Below, piece by piece: positions 55,301 through 64,000 of a DNA stretch of 64,000 nucleotides. Location: contig NZ_LWTX01000004.1 of NCBI RefSeq assembly GCF_002094305.1, forward strand, positions 1 through 64,000, given 5' to 3'. Under the pieces are notes generated by a model. The model made no database searches. It worked only from the letters and a program-made list of their open reading frames with translations, and was not told the DNA's origin. Made by a program: the position numbers and the translations under genes. Within the stretch, counting starts at the first letter, position 1. Each line of letters starts with the position of its first letter. The DNA comes from Prescottella equi (GTDB lineage: Bacteria > Actinomycetota > Actinomycetes > Mycobacteriales > Mycobacteriaceae).

Positions 55301-57283
55301 GTGGCGCGAGTGCTGCCGCTGCTTCCTGTTGCGCACCTGGACCGGGAATTCGACTACCTGATTCCTGCGGAGCTCGACGATCAGGCGCAGCCCGGCGTGC
55401 GGGTGCGGGTGAGGTTCTCCGGTCGTCTGGTCGACGGCTATCTCCTCGAACGGATCGAATCCAGCGAGCACCCCGGCAAGCTCGGCTGGCTGGACCGGGT
55501 CGTGTCCGCCGAACCCGTCCTGACCGCGGAGGTGCGGGATCTGGTCGACGCCGTCGCCCAGCGCTACGCCGGGACGCGGACCGACGTCCTGCGTCTCGCG
55601 GTTCCACCGCGGCACGCGAAGGTCGAGTCCGAGGAGTGGACGCCCCGCCCGGTCCCCGAGCCGCCGAAGGCGGATCGGGAGGCGTGGTCGGCGTACACCC
55701 ACGGCATCAACTTCCTGGAGGCACTCGAGGCGGGGCGCGGGCCGCGCGCCGCGTGGCAGGCCCTTCCCGGTGAGGACTGGACGACGCGGTTGGCCGAGCT
55801 GGCCGGTGTCGTCGCCGCGACGGGCCGCGGCGTGATCCTCGTGGTGCCCGATCAGCGCGATCTCGACCGACTGCTCGCGGCGTGCGAAAGCGTAGTCGGC
55901 GCCGATCATGTCGTGGGACTCGCGGCCGGGCTCGGTCCGGCAGCGCGGTACCGCCGCTGGCTCGCCGCCCTGCGGGGCACTGCGCGGATCGTCGTGGGGA
56001 CCCGCGCCTCGGTCTTCGCCCCGACGCCGGACATCGGCCTCGTCGTGGTGTGGGACGACGGCGACAGCAGCCTGTCGGAGCCACGGTCGCCGTACCCGCA
56101 TGCGCGGGAGGTCGCGTTGCTGCGGGCCCATTCCACCGGATGCGCCGTGGTGATCGCGGGTCACGCCCGGACGGCGGAGGCGCAGGCCCTCGTCGACTCC
56201 GGGTGGGCGCACGACCTCGTGGCGGCGCGCGACGTCGTGCGGGCGCGGGCACCGATGATCACCGCGCTCGCGGACAGCGACCATGCGCTGGCTCGCGATC
56301 CCGGGGCCCGCGCCGCCCGGCTGCCGGGCATCGCCTTCGCGGCGGCCCGTCAGGCGCTTGCCGCGGGACACGGTGTGCTGGTCCAGGTTCCGCGGCGCGG
56401 CTACGTCCCCTCGCTCGCGTGCGCCAAGTGCCGGGCGCCTGCACGATGCCGTCGCTGCAACGGTCCGCTGGCGCTGCCCGCGGCGGCCGGGCCGGACGGT
56501 GCGGGCTCGCCGACCTGCAAGTGGTGCGGTGTGGCCGACACCAACCATCGCTGCCACGCGTGCGGCGCCCGGGCGCTGCGGGCGGTGGTCGTCGGCGCCG
56601 GTCGTACCGCGGAGGAACTGGGCCGGGCGTTCGCGGGGATCGCGGTGCACACGTCGGGGGGATCCGACGTCAAGGCCGAGATCTCGCCCGGGCCCAAGCT
56701 GGTGGTGTCGACCGTGGGCGCGGAGCCGGTGATGCCGGGCGGCTACGGCGCGGCGCTGCTGCTCGACGGTTGGGCACTGCTCGGCCGGGCGGATCTGCGC
56801 GCCGCCGAGGAGACGCTGCGCCGGTGGATGACGGCGTCGGCGCTGGTGCGGCCGCACGGCGACGGGGGACAGGTCGTGGTGGTCGCCGATTCCGGGATAC
56901 CCACCGTGCAGGCGCTGGTGCGCTGGGACCCGGTGTGGCACGCCCGCGGGCAACTCGAGGAACGGGCCGAGGTCGGGTTCCCTCCGGCCGTGCACCTCGC
57001 GGCGATCGACGGGACGGTCGCGTCGATCGGGGAGATCCTCGAGCTCGCGGCGCTGCCCGAGTCGGCCGAGGTACTCGGACCGGTGCCCTTGCCGCCCGGT
57101 GAGCGTCTGCCGTTCTCGAGTGACGAGCCGGAACCCGAGGACGTGGAGCGAATGCTGGTGCGGGTTCCCCGTGCCGACGGGCGAGCGCTCGCGAAGGCCT
57201 TGGCCGAGGCGCGGGCAGTGCGGAGCGCCCGCCGGTCGGTAGGTCCGGTGCGGGTGCAGGTGGACCCGCTGCGCATCGGCTAG
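55301..57283 (+). CDS. priA: primosomal protein N' (PriA), helicase motifs absent
   Basis: The 660-residue protein keeps the PriA 3' DNA-binding domain (VLPLLPVAHLDREFDYLIPAEL) and the Cys zinc clusters (CAKCRAPARCRRCNGP, CKWCGVADTNHRCHACG). There is no Walker A GxGKT, and the DEAH box is replaced by VVWDDGDSS, so it cannot be an active ATP-driven helicase. This is the known actinobacterial PriA type. GTG 55301 is used; no better start is evident upstream although the frame is open. Its stop shares CTAG with the convergent gene. Confidence 0.9.
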   Translation: MARVLPLLPVAHLDREFDYLIPAELDDQAQPGVRVRVRFSGRLVDGYLLERIESSEHPGKLGWLDRVVSAEPVLTAEVRDLVDAVAQRYAGTRTDVLRLAVPPRHAKVESEEWTPRPVPEPPKADREAWSAYTHGINFLEALEAGRGPRAAWQALPGEDWTTRLAELAGVVAATGRGVILVVPDQRDLDRLLAACESVVGADHVVGLAAGLGPAARYRRWLAALRGTARIVVGTRASVFAPTPDIGLVVVWDDGDSSLSEPRSPYPHAREVALLRAHSTGCAVVIAGHARTAEAQALVDSGWAHDLVAARDVVRARAPMITALADSDHALARDPGARAARLPGIAFAAARQALAAGHGVLVQVPRRGYVPSLACAKCRAPARCRRCNGPLALPAAAGPDGAGSPTCKWCGVADTNHRCHACGARALRAVVVGAGRTAEELGRAFAGIAVHTSGGSDVKAEISPGPKLVVSTVGAEPVMPGGYGAALLLDGWALLGRADLRAAEETLRRWMTASALVRPHGDGGQVVVVADSGIPTVQALVRWDPVWHARGQLEERAEVGFPPAVHLAAIDGTVASIGEILELAALPESAEVLGPVPLPPGERLPFSSDEPEPEDVERMLVRVPRADGRALAKALAEARAVRSARRSVGPVRVQVDPLRIG

Positions 57284-57627
57284 CTCTCGTGGACCTCGAC
57301 GATGTACATCCGGTTACGTGAGCGGTCGAGGAACTTCTCCTCGTCGGCCTCGATCGCCGCGGCCACCTCGGGGCGCGCATGGGTGGCGATCATCGCCTCG
57401 TACGCCTCCCGGTCGGCGAACACGAACTCACTGATCACGTCGAAGTCCGGGTCAGGCGCGCCGGCCGCGCCCAGCATGTTGCCGCGGTCGAGGTAATTGC
57501 GGCGGTACTCGCCGATCTGCGGCAGCAGGCGCCGGATCAGCTCGGCGTGATTGTTCTCGTAGTATTCGACGAACTCGGCGTGGGTGAGTTCCGGCTTACG
57601 GGCCAGTAGCGCAACGGCTTTGATCAT
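57280..57627 (-). CDS. EthD-like/dimeric alpha-beta barrel protein
   Basis: The 115-residue protein starts MIKAVALLARKPELTHAEFVEYYENNHAELIRRL, matching EthD/dimeric ferredoxin-like folds. Members act in small-molecule degradation, often without a known reaction. ATG 57627 has no ribosome binding site and may be leaderless; an ATG at 57645 is an alternative. A CRP-like site lies 38-53 bases upstream. Confidence 0.8.
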   Translation of the reverse strand: MIKAVALLARKPELTHAEFVEYYENNHAELIRRLLPQIGEYRRNYLDRGNMLGAAGAPDPDFDVISEFVFADREAYEAMIATHARPEVAAAIEADEEKFLDRSRNRMYIVEVHES

Positions 57628-57664
57628 GTCGGCACGGTAGGGCACGCGCCGCGTCGCCGGCAGA

Positions 57665-57680
57665 TGTGATCCCGCTCACC
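57665..57680. promoter_or_regulatory. CRP/GlxR-like site upstream of the EthD-like gene
   Basis: TGTGA-N6-TCACC matches the actinobacterial CRP/GlxR consensus TGTGA-N6-TCACA with one mismatch. It lies between corA and the EthD-like gene, both on the minus strand, 38 bases before the latter's start. Confidence 0.4.
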
Positions 57681-57694
57681 GGCAACGTCTCGGG

Positions 57695-58711
57695 TCAGAG
57701 CCAGTGTTGGCGTTTGAAGACGAAATACAGCGTCACGGAGGTCGCGACCATGAGCAGGACGGCTATCGGATAGCCGAATTGCCAGCCGAGTTCGGGCATG
57801 TTCTGGAAGTTCATCCCGTACACCGTGCCGACCAACGTAGGCGCGAAAAGGATTGCAGCCCAGGCCGAGATCTTCTTGACTTCCTCGTTCTGGGTGAGGC
57901 TCGTCAGCGTCAGACGGCGCATCTCCTCGTTCTGCTGCTGCGCCACCAGGGTGGCGTGCACCGTCAGGGCCGTCTGCAGATGGGCACGGGACGAGTCGGC
58001 GCGCTCGACGATCCGCAGGGTGTGGTCCAGGACGTCACGCAGATGCCGACGAAGTTCGAGTTCGACGTGATACTTGTCGGATCCGCGTTCGAGGGCCTCG
58101 AGGATCGACACGAGCGGATGGGTGGCGCGCTGGAAGTCGATGACCTCGCCGGAGAGGTCGTAGATGCGCCTGGCCACCGCCGGATCACCGGTGAAGACCT
58201 GATTCTCGATCTCGTCGATGTCGTTCTCGAGTCCCGCGGCGACGGGCAGGTACTCGTCGACGATCTGGTCCAGGATCGCGTAGAGGACCGCCTCGGGGCC
58301 CAACTTCAGCAGGTCGGGGGAGGCTTCGAGCCGACGTCGGACCTGCGCCAGGTCGGGCGACTCGGCGTGCCGGATGGTGACCACGAAATCCGGTCCGACG
58401 AAGACGTGTACCTCGCCGAACTCGACCTTCTCGACGTCGTCCAGATAGCGGGCAGGGCGGAGCACCACGAACAGGGTGGTGTCGTAGCGCTCGAGCTTGG
58501 GGCGCTGGTGCGCCGCGATCGTGTCCTCCACCGCGAGGTGATGCAGACCGAATTCACGAGCGAGCGAATCGACCTCGGCCGCGTCCGGCCGGTACAGGCC
58601 GATCCAGGCCATGCCGTCGTGCTCGCGCATGCTGCGGTACGTACAGTCGAGCGACTTCGGCGTGTCCACCCGCGTGCCGTCGACGTAGACCGCGTTGTCC
58701 ACGATGGTCAT
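57695..58711 (-). CDS. corA: CorA family Mg2+/Co2+ transporter
   Basis: The 338-residue protein has the large cytoplasmic funnel domain and two C-terminal helices. The GMN selectivity motif is in VGTVYGMNFQNMPELGWQFGY, and the tail ends FKRQHWL. It forms pentameric divalent cation channels. It is a single gene; its product probably imports magnesium, although some CorA relatives move cobalt or nickel. Confidence 0.93.
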   Translation of the reverse strand: MTIVDNAVYVDGTRVDTPKSLDCTYRSMREHDGMAWIGLYRPDAAEVDSLAREFGLHHLAVEDTIAAHQRPKLERYDTTLFVVLRPARYLDDVEKVEFGEVHVFVGPDFVVTIRHAESPDLAQVRRRLEASPDLLKLGPEAVLYAILDQIVDEYLPVAAGLENDIDEIENQVFTGDPAVARRIYDLSGEVIDFQRATHPLVSILEALERGSDKYHVELELRRHLRDVLDHTLRIVERADSSRAHLQTALTVHATLVAQQQNEEMRRLTLTSLTQNEEVKKISAWAAILFAPTLVGTVYGMNFQNMPELGWQFGYPIAVLLMVATSVTLYFVFKRQHWL

Positions 58712-58891
58712 CAGTGCCCCTGATTCTCTCGCGCAGTGGCCTTATTGCATCACGTCCGCGGCGCTGCCGGTTCGAACGCCGCCGTGCGGCAGTCGTTCCA
58801 CGATCGTGATCTCATCCACCGGTCTGCGATACGCCGCCACCGCAACGATCTTGATAGACACACTCGAACAGGTCCGGTCGGGGAGGTGCGC

Positions 58892-59887
58892 ATGAACCGA
58901 ACGATGCGAATGGTCGCGGCGACGGTGGGTGTCGCCCTCGCGGTCGGTGCCGGGGGCTGGGGCGCGACCGCCGCTGCGGACCCGATCGGCACCGCCACCG
59001 ACCATCCCGCCTACGTCGTCCCCGTGGACCCCGGGCCGGTACAGACCCGGCACGCGGCGGCGCTGCGGTACGCCGAGGATCATCCTGATACGGCACCTCC
59101 CGGCTCGAACGACTTCACGTGCCGCCCGGCACCTGCACACCCGAATCCGGTGGTTCTCGTCCACGGCAGCGATTCCGACTCGTACACCGACTGGGCGGCG
59201 CTGTCACCGATGCTCGCCGACCGCGGCATGTGCGTGTTCACGCTCAACTACGGTTCGGACGGCAAGCCCGGCAAGTACGCGCGGGGCGGCATGGCGCTCA
59301 GCGCCGCGGAGGTCGGCGCGTTCGTCGACCGGGTACGTGCGGCGACGGCGGCCGCGAAGGTCGACCTGGTCGGGTACTCGCAGGGCGCCACCGTCGCCCG
59401 CTACTACGTCAACCGGCTCGGGGGCAGCGCCGCAGTCGATCGCTGGGTGGGCGTCGCGTCGCCCACCTACGGCGGGAACATGTACGGCATCGTGACTCTG
59501 CTCAAACTGGTGCCGCGCCCCGAACGGATCGTCGAGTGGCTCACCTCGGAAGCGATCAGCCAGCAGATGCAGGGGTCTCCCTTCCTCGCCGCCCTCAACG
59601 CCGGTGGCGACACCGTGCCCGGCGTCCGATACACCACCGTCGGCTCGCGCTACGACGAGATGATCCAACCCCACACCAACATCGCATTGCGAGATCCGGG
59701 CGCGACGAATCTGCTGATCCAGGACCTGTGTGCCGAGAACCGGGGCGGTCATTTCAACATGGTGTACGACCCGTTCGCGCTCGGTCTGGTCGTGCGCGCA
59801 CTCGACCCGAGCGCGCCGGCGCCGCCGTGCCGTCCGGTCCCGCTGGGCACCGGGATCCTCGACATGATCGTCGTCAGCAATTCCTGA
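58892..59887 (+). CDS. secreted alpha/beta-hydrolase, lipase class 2-like (EstA)
   Basis: The 331-residue protein has a signal peptide ending near TAAADP, the oxyanion segment NPVVLVHGSDSDSYTDW and the nucleophile GYSQG near residue 164. It resembles actinobacterial triacylglycerol lipases/esterases of the EstA group. ATG 58892 has GGGGAGG upstream. It diverges from corA across 180 bases. Confidence 0.87.
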   Translation: MNRTMRMVAATVGVALAVGAGGWGATAAADPIGTATDHPAYVVPVDPGPVQTRHAAALRYAEDHPDTAPPGSNDFTCRPAPAHPNPVVLVHGSDSDSYTDWAALSPMLADRGMCVFTLNYGSDGKPGKYARGGMALSAAEVGAFVDRVRAATAAAKVDLVGYSQGATVARYYVNRLGGSAAVDRWVGVASPTYGGNMYGIVTLLKLVPRPERIVEWLTSEAISQQMQGSPFLAALNAGGDTVPGVRYTTVGSRYDEMIQPHTNIALRDPGATNLLIQDLCAENRGGHFNMVYDPFALGLVVRALDPSAPAPPCRPVPLGTGILDMIVVSNS

Positions 59888-59907
59888 CAGTTCCGCCGGA
59901 ACGGCAG

Positions 59908-60114
59908 TCAGTCGGCGAGTGTCGCCACGGCCTGCGCCCACAGGAAGAACTTGTTGGTGCCCAGGTCCCGTACGGTCCGGATGCCGAAGGCGGCCAGGAG
60001 GTGTTCGGCGTCGGAGTCGCTGACTCCCCGCAGCGACGAGACCGGGGCGTCGGCGAGGTCGTCCACCGAGCGTGATTCGAAGGCCTTGTCGAACTTGCTC
60101 GCGATTCCCGTCAT
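59908..60114 (-). CDS. small helix-hairpin-helix-like protein (68 aa)
   Basis: ATG 60114 with GGAGG upstream encodes MTGIASKFDKAFESRSVDDL and so on to LWAQAVATLAD. The middle (APVSSLRGVSDSDAEHLLAAFGIRTVRDLG) looks like a helix-hairpin-helix or SAP-like fold of the kind found in DNA-binding proteins. No function is known. The much longer upstream frame lies over the next gene and is spurious. Confidence 0.75.
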   Translation of the reverse strand: MTGIASKFDKAFESRSVDDLADAPVSSLRGVSDSDAEHLLAAFGIRTVRDLGTNKFFLWAQAVATLAD

Positions 60115-60231
60115 GTCGACCTCCACACGCTGGGTTACGGTCAGGATTCGTACCCGCAGTAGAGCGCAGGACACGGCGGGTACGTCGAGATTGCGGCCTC
60201 GATCCGGTGTCGAGGCCTTATCGTTCCGGCC

Positions 60232-61986
60232 ATGACAGCAGCTATCCGGGCATCCGACCCGGGTGCGGATGGTGCCGACGGCACCGCGCACGCACCCGAC
60301 GACGGTGTCGGCACCCCGTCCGTGAGCCGTCGTGCCGTGCGGCGGATGCGGGAGTACGGGCGTGGACTGCACCCGGTGGGACTCGCGGTCGCACTCGTGC
60401 TCTTCACGTGGTCGATCAGCCCGTCCCTCCTGCCCCGCGCCTGGTATCTGCAGGGGGTGGCGACCGGTATCTCCGTCGCCGCCGGCTACGGCTTCGGTTG
60501 TCTCGCCGCATGGGTCGTGCGTTCGTGCGGCGTGCAACCGGCGTGGTCGGCGCGCACCCAGCGGATCGGCTGGTGGATCCTCGCTGCGGCGACCGTGATC
60601 GTCGTCCCCGTCTTCCTGGTGCTCGGTGGGGTGTGGCAGAACTACGTCCGCGACCTCGTCGGCATCGAGCGCACCAATCAGGCGAACGTCCTGCTGGTGT
60701 TCCTCATCGCGCTCGTGGTCTGGTTCGTGCTGCTCGAGGCCGGCCGCGGTGTCCGGGCCGGGACCCGCGAGCTCGCCGCGTTGGCCCGGCGGGTGATTCC
60801 CCGGCCCGCCGCCAACGTCGCAGGCCTGGCGGTCGCGGTCGTGCTGGCCGTCCTCCTCGTCAACGGCGCGCTCTACAACGGGCTCGTCGCGTTCGCCAAC
60901 TGGAGCTTCTCGGGAGCCGACACCGCCACCGCGCCGGGAGTCGAGCAGCCGACGGTCCCGGAGCGAAGTGGGTCGCCGGCGTCCGCGCAGGCGTGGGACA
61001 CCCTCGGTCAGGAGGGGCGCACGTTCGTCGGGCGCGGCCCGGGCGCGGCCGAGATCGCCGCGGTCACCGGTCGTCCCGCGAAGGAGCCGATCCGGGTCTA
61101 CGCGGGACGGGAGTCGGCCGAATCCGTGCCCGCGGTGGCGAACCTGGTGGTCGCCGAGCTCGACCGGACGAAGGCGTGGGAGCGGAAGGTCCTGGCGGTC
61201 AACACCACCACGGGCCGCGGCTGGGTGAATCAGAGCGTGGCGTCGTCGCTCGAGTACATCGAGGGCGGTGACACCGCCATCGCGTCGATGCAGTACTCGT
61301 TCCTGCCGAGCCCGCTGGCGTTCATCGCGGACCGGGAGAGCCCGCAGATCGCCGGGCGCGCGCTCTTCAACGCCGTGTTCGCCCGGTGGATCGACCTGCC
61401 CGTGGAGACGCGGCCGAAACTCGTCGTGTTCGGCGAGAGCCTCGGGTCCTACGGCGGCCAGAACGCGTTCGCGGGTTTCCAGGACATGGCCGCACGCGTC
61501 GACGGGGGCCTGTGGGTGGGGACCCCGAACTTCACCCCGCAATGGCAGGAGGTGACCGCCGCCCGCGATGCCGGCTCGCCCGAGATCCTGCCCGTCGTCG
61601 GGGACGGGGCGTCGGTGCGGTTCGCATCCGATCCCGAGGACCTCGACCTCGGCACACCGTGGAAGCCACGGCGGATCGTGTACTGGCAGCACGCGAGCGA
61701 CCCCATCGTGTGGTGGTCGCCGAGCCTGCTGTTCAACGAGCCCGACTGGCTGAGGGAACCGCGGGGTCGCGACGTGGATCCGAACATGACGTGGATGCCG
61801 TTCGTGACCTTCTGGCAGGTGACGCTCGACATGGTGTTCTCCGCGGACGTCCCGGACGGCCACGGGCATTCGTACGGGCCGGAGGCGGCCGGGATCTGGG
61901 CGCGGATCCTGCAGCCCGAGGGGTGGACCGACGCCGACACCGCGCGCGTGCAGGCGGCGCTGACCGGGGAGGAGAGCGCTCCGTAG
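60232..61986 (+). CDS. membrane-anchored alpha/beta-hydrolase (PF10081/PF15420 type)
   Basis: The 584-residue protein has four to five N-terminal membrane helices (about residues 45-235, Abhydrolase_9 N-terminal domain) and a C-terminal alpha/beta-hydrolase domain with the nucleophile GESLG in [16 protein letters not shown]. The family is common in actinobacteria, and substrates are unknown. ATG 60232 begins a run of hydrophilic residues before the first helix. fmt follows after 107 bases. Confidence 0.85.
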   Translation: MTAAIRASDPGADGADGTAHAPDDGVGTPSVSRRAVRRMREYGRGLHPVGLAVALVLFTWSISPSLLPRAWYLQGVATGISVAAGYGFGCLAAWVVRSCGVQPAWSARTQRIGWWILAAATVIVVPVFLVLGGVWQNYVRDLVGIERTNQANVLLVFLIALVVWFVLLEAGRGVRAGTRELAALARRVIPRPAANVAGLAVAVVLAVLLVNGALYNGLVAFANWSFSGADTATAPGVEQPTVPERSGSPASAQAWDTLGQEGRTFVGRGPGAAEIAAVTGRPAKEPIRVYAGRESAESVPAVANLVVAELDRTKAWERKVLAVNTTTGRGWVNQSVASSLEYIEGGDTAIASMQYSFLPSPLAFIADRESPQIAGRALFNAVFARWIDLPVETRPKLVVFGESLGSYGGQNAFAGFQDMAARVDGGLWVGTPNFTPQWQEVTAARDAGSPEILPVVGDGASVRFASDPEDLDLGTPWKPRRIVYWQHASDPIVWWSPSLLFNEPDWLREPRGRDVDPNMTWMPFVTFWQVTLDMVFSADVPDGHGHSYGPEAAGIWARILQPEGWTDADTARVQAALTGEESAP

Positions 61987-62093
61987 AATCGCGGGGTGAA
62001 CCCTCTTCCGGCGCCGCCGGGATTCGATGCTCCGGGAGCCGCCCTCGTGAACTGTGTGACCACCCGTCCTCCGTGCAGGGAGGTTCGGCGCTG

Positions 62094-63017
62094 ATGCGGA
62101 TCGTCTTCGCCGGGACACCGGAACCGGCCGTGCCGTCGCTGCGACGGCTGATCGAATCCGAGCGGCACGAGGTGGTTGCCGTCGTCACTCGGCCCGACGC
62201 CGTTGCCGGCCGGGGCCGCAAGCTGGTGCGTTCGCCGATCGGTCAGCTCGCCGACGAACACGGCATCGAGGTGCTCACCCCGAAGTCGGCGTCGGACCCG
62301 GAGTTCCTGGCCCGATTGCAGGAGCTCGCTCCGGACGCCTGCCCGGTCGTCGCGTACGGCAACCTGCTGCCGCGTCCGGTGCTCGACGTCCCCCGGTTCG
62401 GGTGGATGAACCTGCACTTCTCGTTGCTGCCCGCGTGGCGGGGAGCGGCGCCCGTGCAGGCTGCCATCAACGCCGGGGACGAGATGACCGGCGCGACGGT
62501 GTTCGCTCTCGACGAGGGCATGGACACCGGGCCCGTGTACGGGGTGGTGACGGAAGCCATTCGCACCACCGACACGGCGGGCGCGCTGCTCGCCCGGCTC
62601 TCGGAGAGCGGTGCGATTCTGCTCGAGAGCGTGCTCGACGGCGTCGAGGACGGTGCGCTGCAGGCGGTTCCGCAGCCCCGCGAGGGTGTCTCCCACGCGC
62701 CCAAGGTGTCGGTCGAGTCGGCGCGGATCCGGTGGGATCAGCCCGCGCTGGCGGTGCACCGCCACGTGCGTTCGGTGACCCCGACACCCGGTGCGTGGAC
62801 CATGATCGGTGATCTCCGGGTGAAGATCGGGCCCGTGACACTGGCCCAGGACTCCCTGCCGCCCGGTCGGATCGAGATCCGCAAGGACGGCTTCTACGTC
62901 GGGACGTCGACCACCGCGGTCCGGCTCGATCAGGTGCAGCCGCAGGGCAAGAAGCAGATGGCGGCGGTGGACTGGGCGCGTGGTGCGCGTCTCGACGGAG
63001 AGGTTCGGGCACAGTGA
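62094..63017 (+). CDS. fmt: methionyl-tRNA formyltransferase
   Basis: The 307-residue protein begins [19 protein letters not shown] and has the formyl-transfer core [29 protein letters not shown]. It formylates initiator Met-tRNA with 10-formyl-THF. ATG 62094 has GGGAGG about 10 bases upstream. It overlaps rsmB by four bases. Confidence 0.95.
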   Translation: MRIVFAGTPEPAVPSLRRLIESERHEVVAVVTRPDAVAGRGRKLVRSPIGQLADEHGIEVLTPKSASDPEFLARLQELAPDACPVVAYGNLLPRPVLDVPRFGWMNLHFSLLPAWRGAAPVQAAINAGDEMTGATVFALDEGMDTGPVYGVVTEAIRTTDTAGALLARLSESGAILLESVLDGVEDGALQAVPQPREGVSHAPKVSVESARIRWDQPALAVHRHVRSVTPTPGAWTMIGDLRVKIGPVTLAQDSLPPGRIEIRKDGFYVGTSTTAVRLDQVQPQGKKQMAAVDWARGARLDGEVRAQ

Positions 63018-64000
63018 GCGACGAGAAGCGACCGGCACGCCGATCCGGAGGATCCGGTGGCCAGGGAGCGCGCAGTCGGAGCGGGCGTCCCACCGGACAG
63101 GGGCGGCGTAACGAGCGGCCCAAGCAGGCTCGTCGTCCGGACGCCGCCCAGGCCTCGATCGACCAGCCGCGGCGCGCGGCGCGCGACGTGTTGCGTGCGG
63201 TCCGTGAGCGCGACGCGTACGCGAATCTGGTTCTGCCGGGCCTGCTTCGGGAACGACGCCTCGACGGACGCGATGCCGCGCTGGCCACCGAACTCGCGTA
63301 CGGCGCCGCCCGGGCCCGCGGCCTGCTCGACGCGGTGATCGCCGAATGTGCGGGCCGGCCCGTCGAGGAGATCGACGGACCCCTGCTCGACGTCCTCGAG
63401 CTCGGTGCGTACCAGCTGCTGCGGACTCGTATCGCGCCGCACGCGGCGGTCGCGACATCGGTGGACCTCGTGCGCGCCGAAGCCGGCCCGGGCAAGGCGG
63501 GCTTCGTCAACGCGGTACTGCGCCGGGTGTCCGAGAAGACCGAGGACGAGTGGGTCGCCCGCCTGGCCCCGGACGCCGTCGCCGACCCGGTGGGGCACCT
63601 GGCATTCCGCTACGCGCACCCCAAGTGGATCGCGCAGGCGTTCGCCGACTCGCTCGGCGCCGACGCCGCCGAGCTGCAGGACGTGCTGGTCGCCGACGAC
63701 GCTCGGCCGGGAGTCCATCTGGTCGCGCGGCCGGGTGAGATCTCGGCAGAGGAATTGGCGCTGGTCACGGGCGGTGAGGTGGGCCCGTACTCGCCGTACG
63801 CGGTGCACCTCGACGGTGGCGATCCCGGTCTGCTCGACGCCGTGCGCGAAGGGTTGGCCGGTGTTCAGGACGAGGGCAGCCAGCTGGTCGCTCGCGCACT
63901 GACGCTGGCGCCGTTGGAGGGACCCGACACCGGCCGGTGGCTCGACCTGTGTGCCGGGCCCGGCGGGAAGGCGGCCCTGCTCGGGGCGCTCGTCGGCATC
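63014..64000 (+). CDS. rsmB: 16S rRNA (cytosine-967-C5)-methyltransferase RsmB, cut by the right edge
   Basis: The open frame from GTG 63014 has 329 codons before the window ends. A basic, Gly/Arg-rich head (about 50 residues) precedes a NusB-like RNA-binding domain ([26 protein letters not shown]). The Rossmann methyltransferase domain follows, with the SAM motif [14 protein letters not shown] at the very end. The catalytic PC motif would lie beyond the edge. It is coupled to fmt (GTGA), its usual partner. Confidence 0.93.
   Translation, partial: MSDEKRPARRSGGSGGQGARSRSGRPTGQGRRNERPKQARRPDAAQASIDQPRRAARDVLRAVRERDAYANLVLPGLLRERRLDGRDAALATELAYGAARARGLLDAVIAECAGRPVEEIDGPLLDVLELGAYQLLRTRIAPHAAVATSVDLVRAEAGPGKAGFVNAVLRRVSEKTEDEWVARLAPDAVADPVGHLAFRYAHPKWIAQAFADSLGADAAELQDVLVADDARPGVHLVARPGEISAEELALVTGGEVGPYSPYAVHLDGGDPGLLDAVREGLAGVQDEGSQLVARALTLAPLEGPDTGRWLDLCAGPGGKAALLGALVGI

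Overview
The window is a high-GC, densely coded chromosomal stretch from a mycolic-acid-type actinobacterium, most likely Rhodococcus or a close relative. The reasons are the GTG-rich starts, the many GTGA/ATGA stop-start overlaps, mIHF in place of classical IHF, a PriA without helicase motifs, PyrR-type pyr control, and gene order matching Mycobacterium tuberculosis blocks (alaS-ruvX-mltG-aroE, aroC-aroK-aroB-aroQ-Rv2536-pepQ-efp-nusB, pyrR-pyrB-pyrC-Rv1382-carA-carB-pyrF, mihF-gmk-rpoZ-coaBC-metK, priA, fmt-rsmB). The genus is an inference; no rRNA, tRNA, CRISPR, IS element or prophage was seen.

Left third (1-29.6 kb), accessory and mixed. A near-perfect BlaI-type palindrome (2557-2583) precedes a Tat-exported, Met-rich multicopper oxidase and a lipoprotein, just downstream of a BlaI repressor/M56 protease pair. 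This looks like copper or cell-envelope stress control. Next come a secreted M23 peptidase, RidA, a Rv2578c-type radical SAM protein with its own SOS box, a thiolase, an AI-2E-type permease, an acyl-CoA ligase, a YpfJ-type metallopeptidase, aspS, a DUF389 membrane protein and a kinase-fold phosphotransferase. A TetR gene and a PIG-L deacetylase gene diverge from twin TTAC-N3-GTAA operators. A 52-residue Cys-rich protein lies behind a CsoR-like palindrome. From 17.7 to 27.4 kb is a probable sulfur-scavenging island: a Dpp-type ABC importer with fused ATPases, a large type I sulfatase and two TauD-family dioxygenases, with a TetR gene diverging. The importer operon and the dioxygenase operon share a conserved promoter block of about 65 bp that coding sequence does not explain.

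Middle (28.2-41.7 kb): rarA, alaS, ruvX, mltG, then the aro genes in close succession (aroE, aroC, aroK, aroB, aroQ) ending at a strong hairpin. An opposing small membrane protein follows, then pepQ-efp-nusB.

Right third (41.7-64 kb): a strong hairpin separates nusB from the pyr operon, whose leader carries a recognisable PyrR RNA-binding loop over the pyrR ribosome binding site. pyrR-pyrB-pyrC-(Rv1382-like)-carA-carB-pyrF are nearly all overlapping and end at a perfect 17-bp terminator. Then come mihF-gmk-rpoZ-coaBC, metK and priA, convergent with an EthD-like gene and corA, followed by a secreted lipase, a 68-residue helix-hairpin-helix-like protein, a membrane alpha/beta hydrolase, fmt, and rsmB cut by the right edge.
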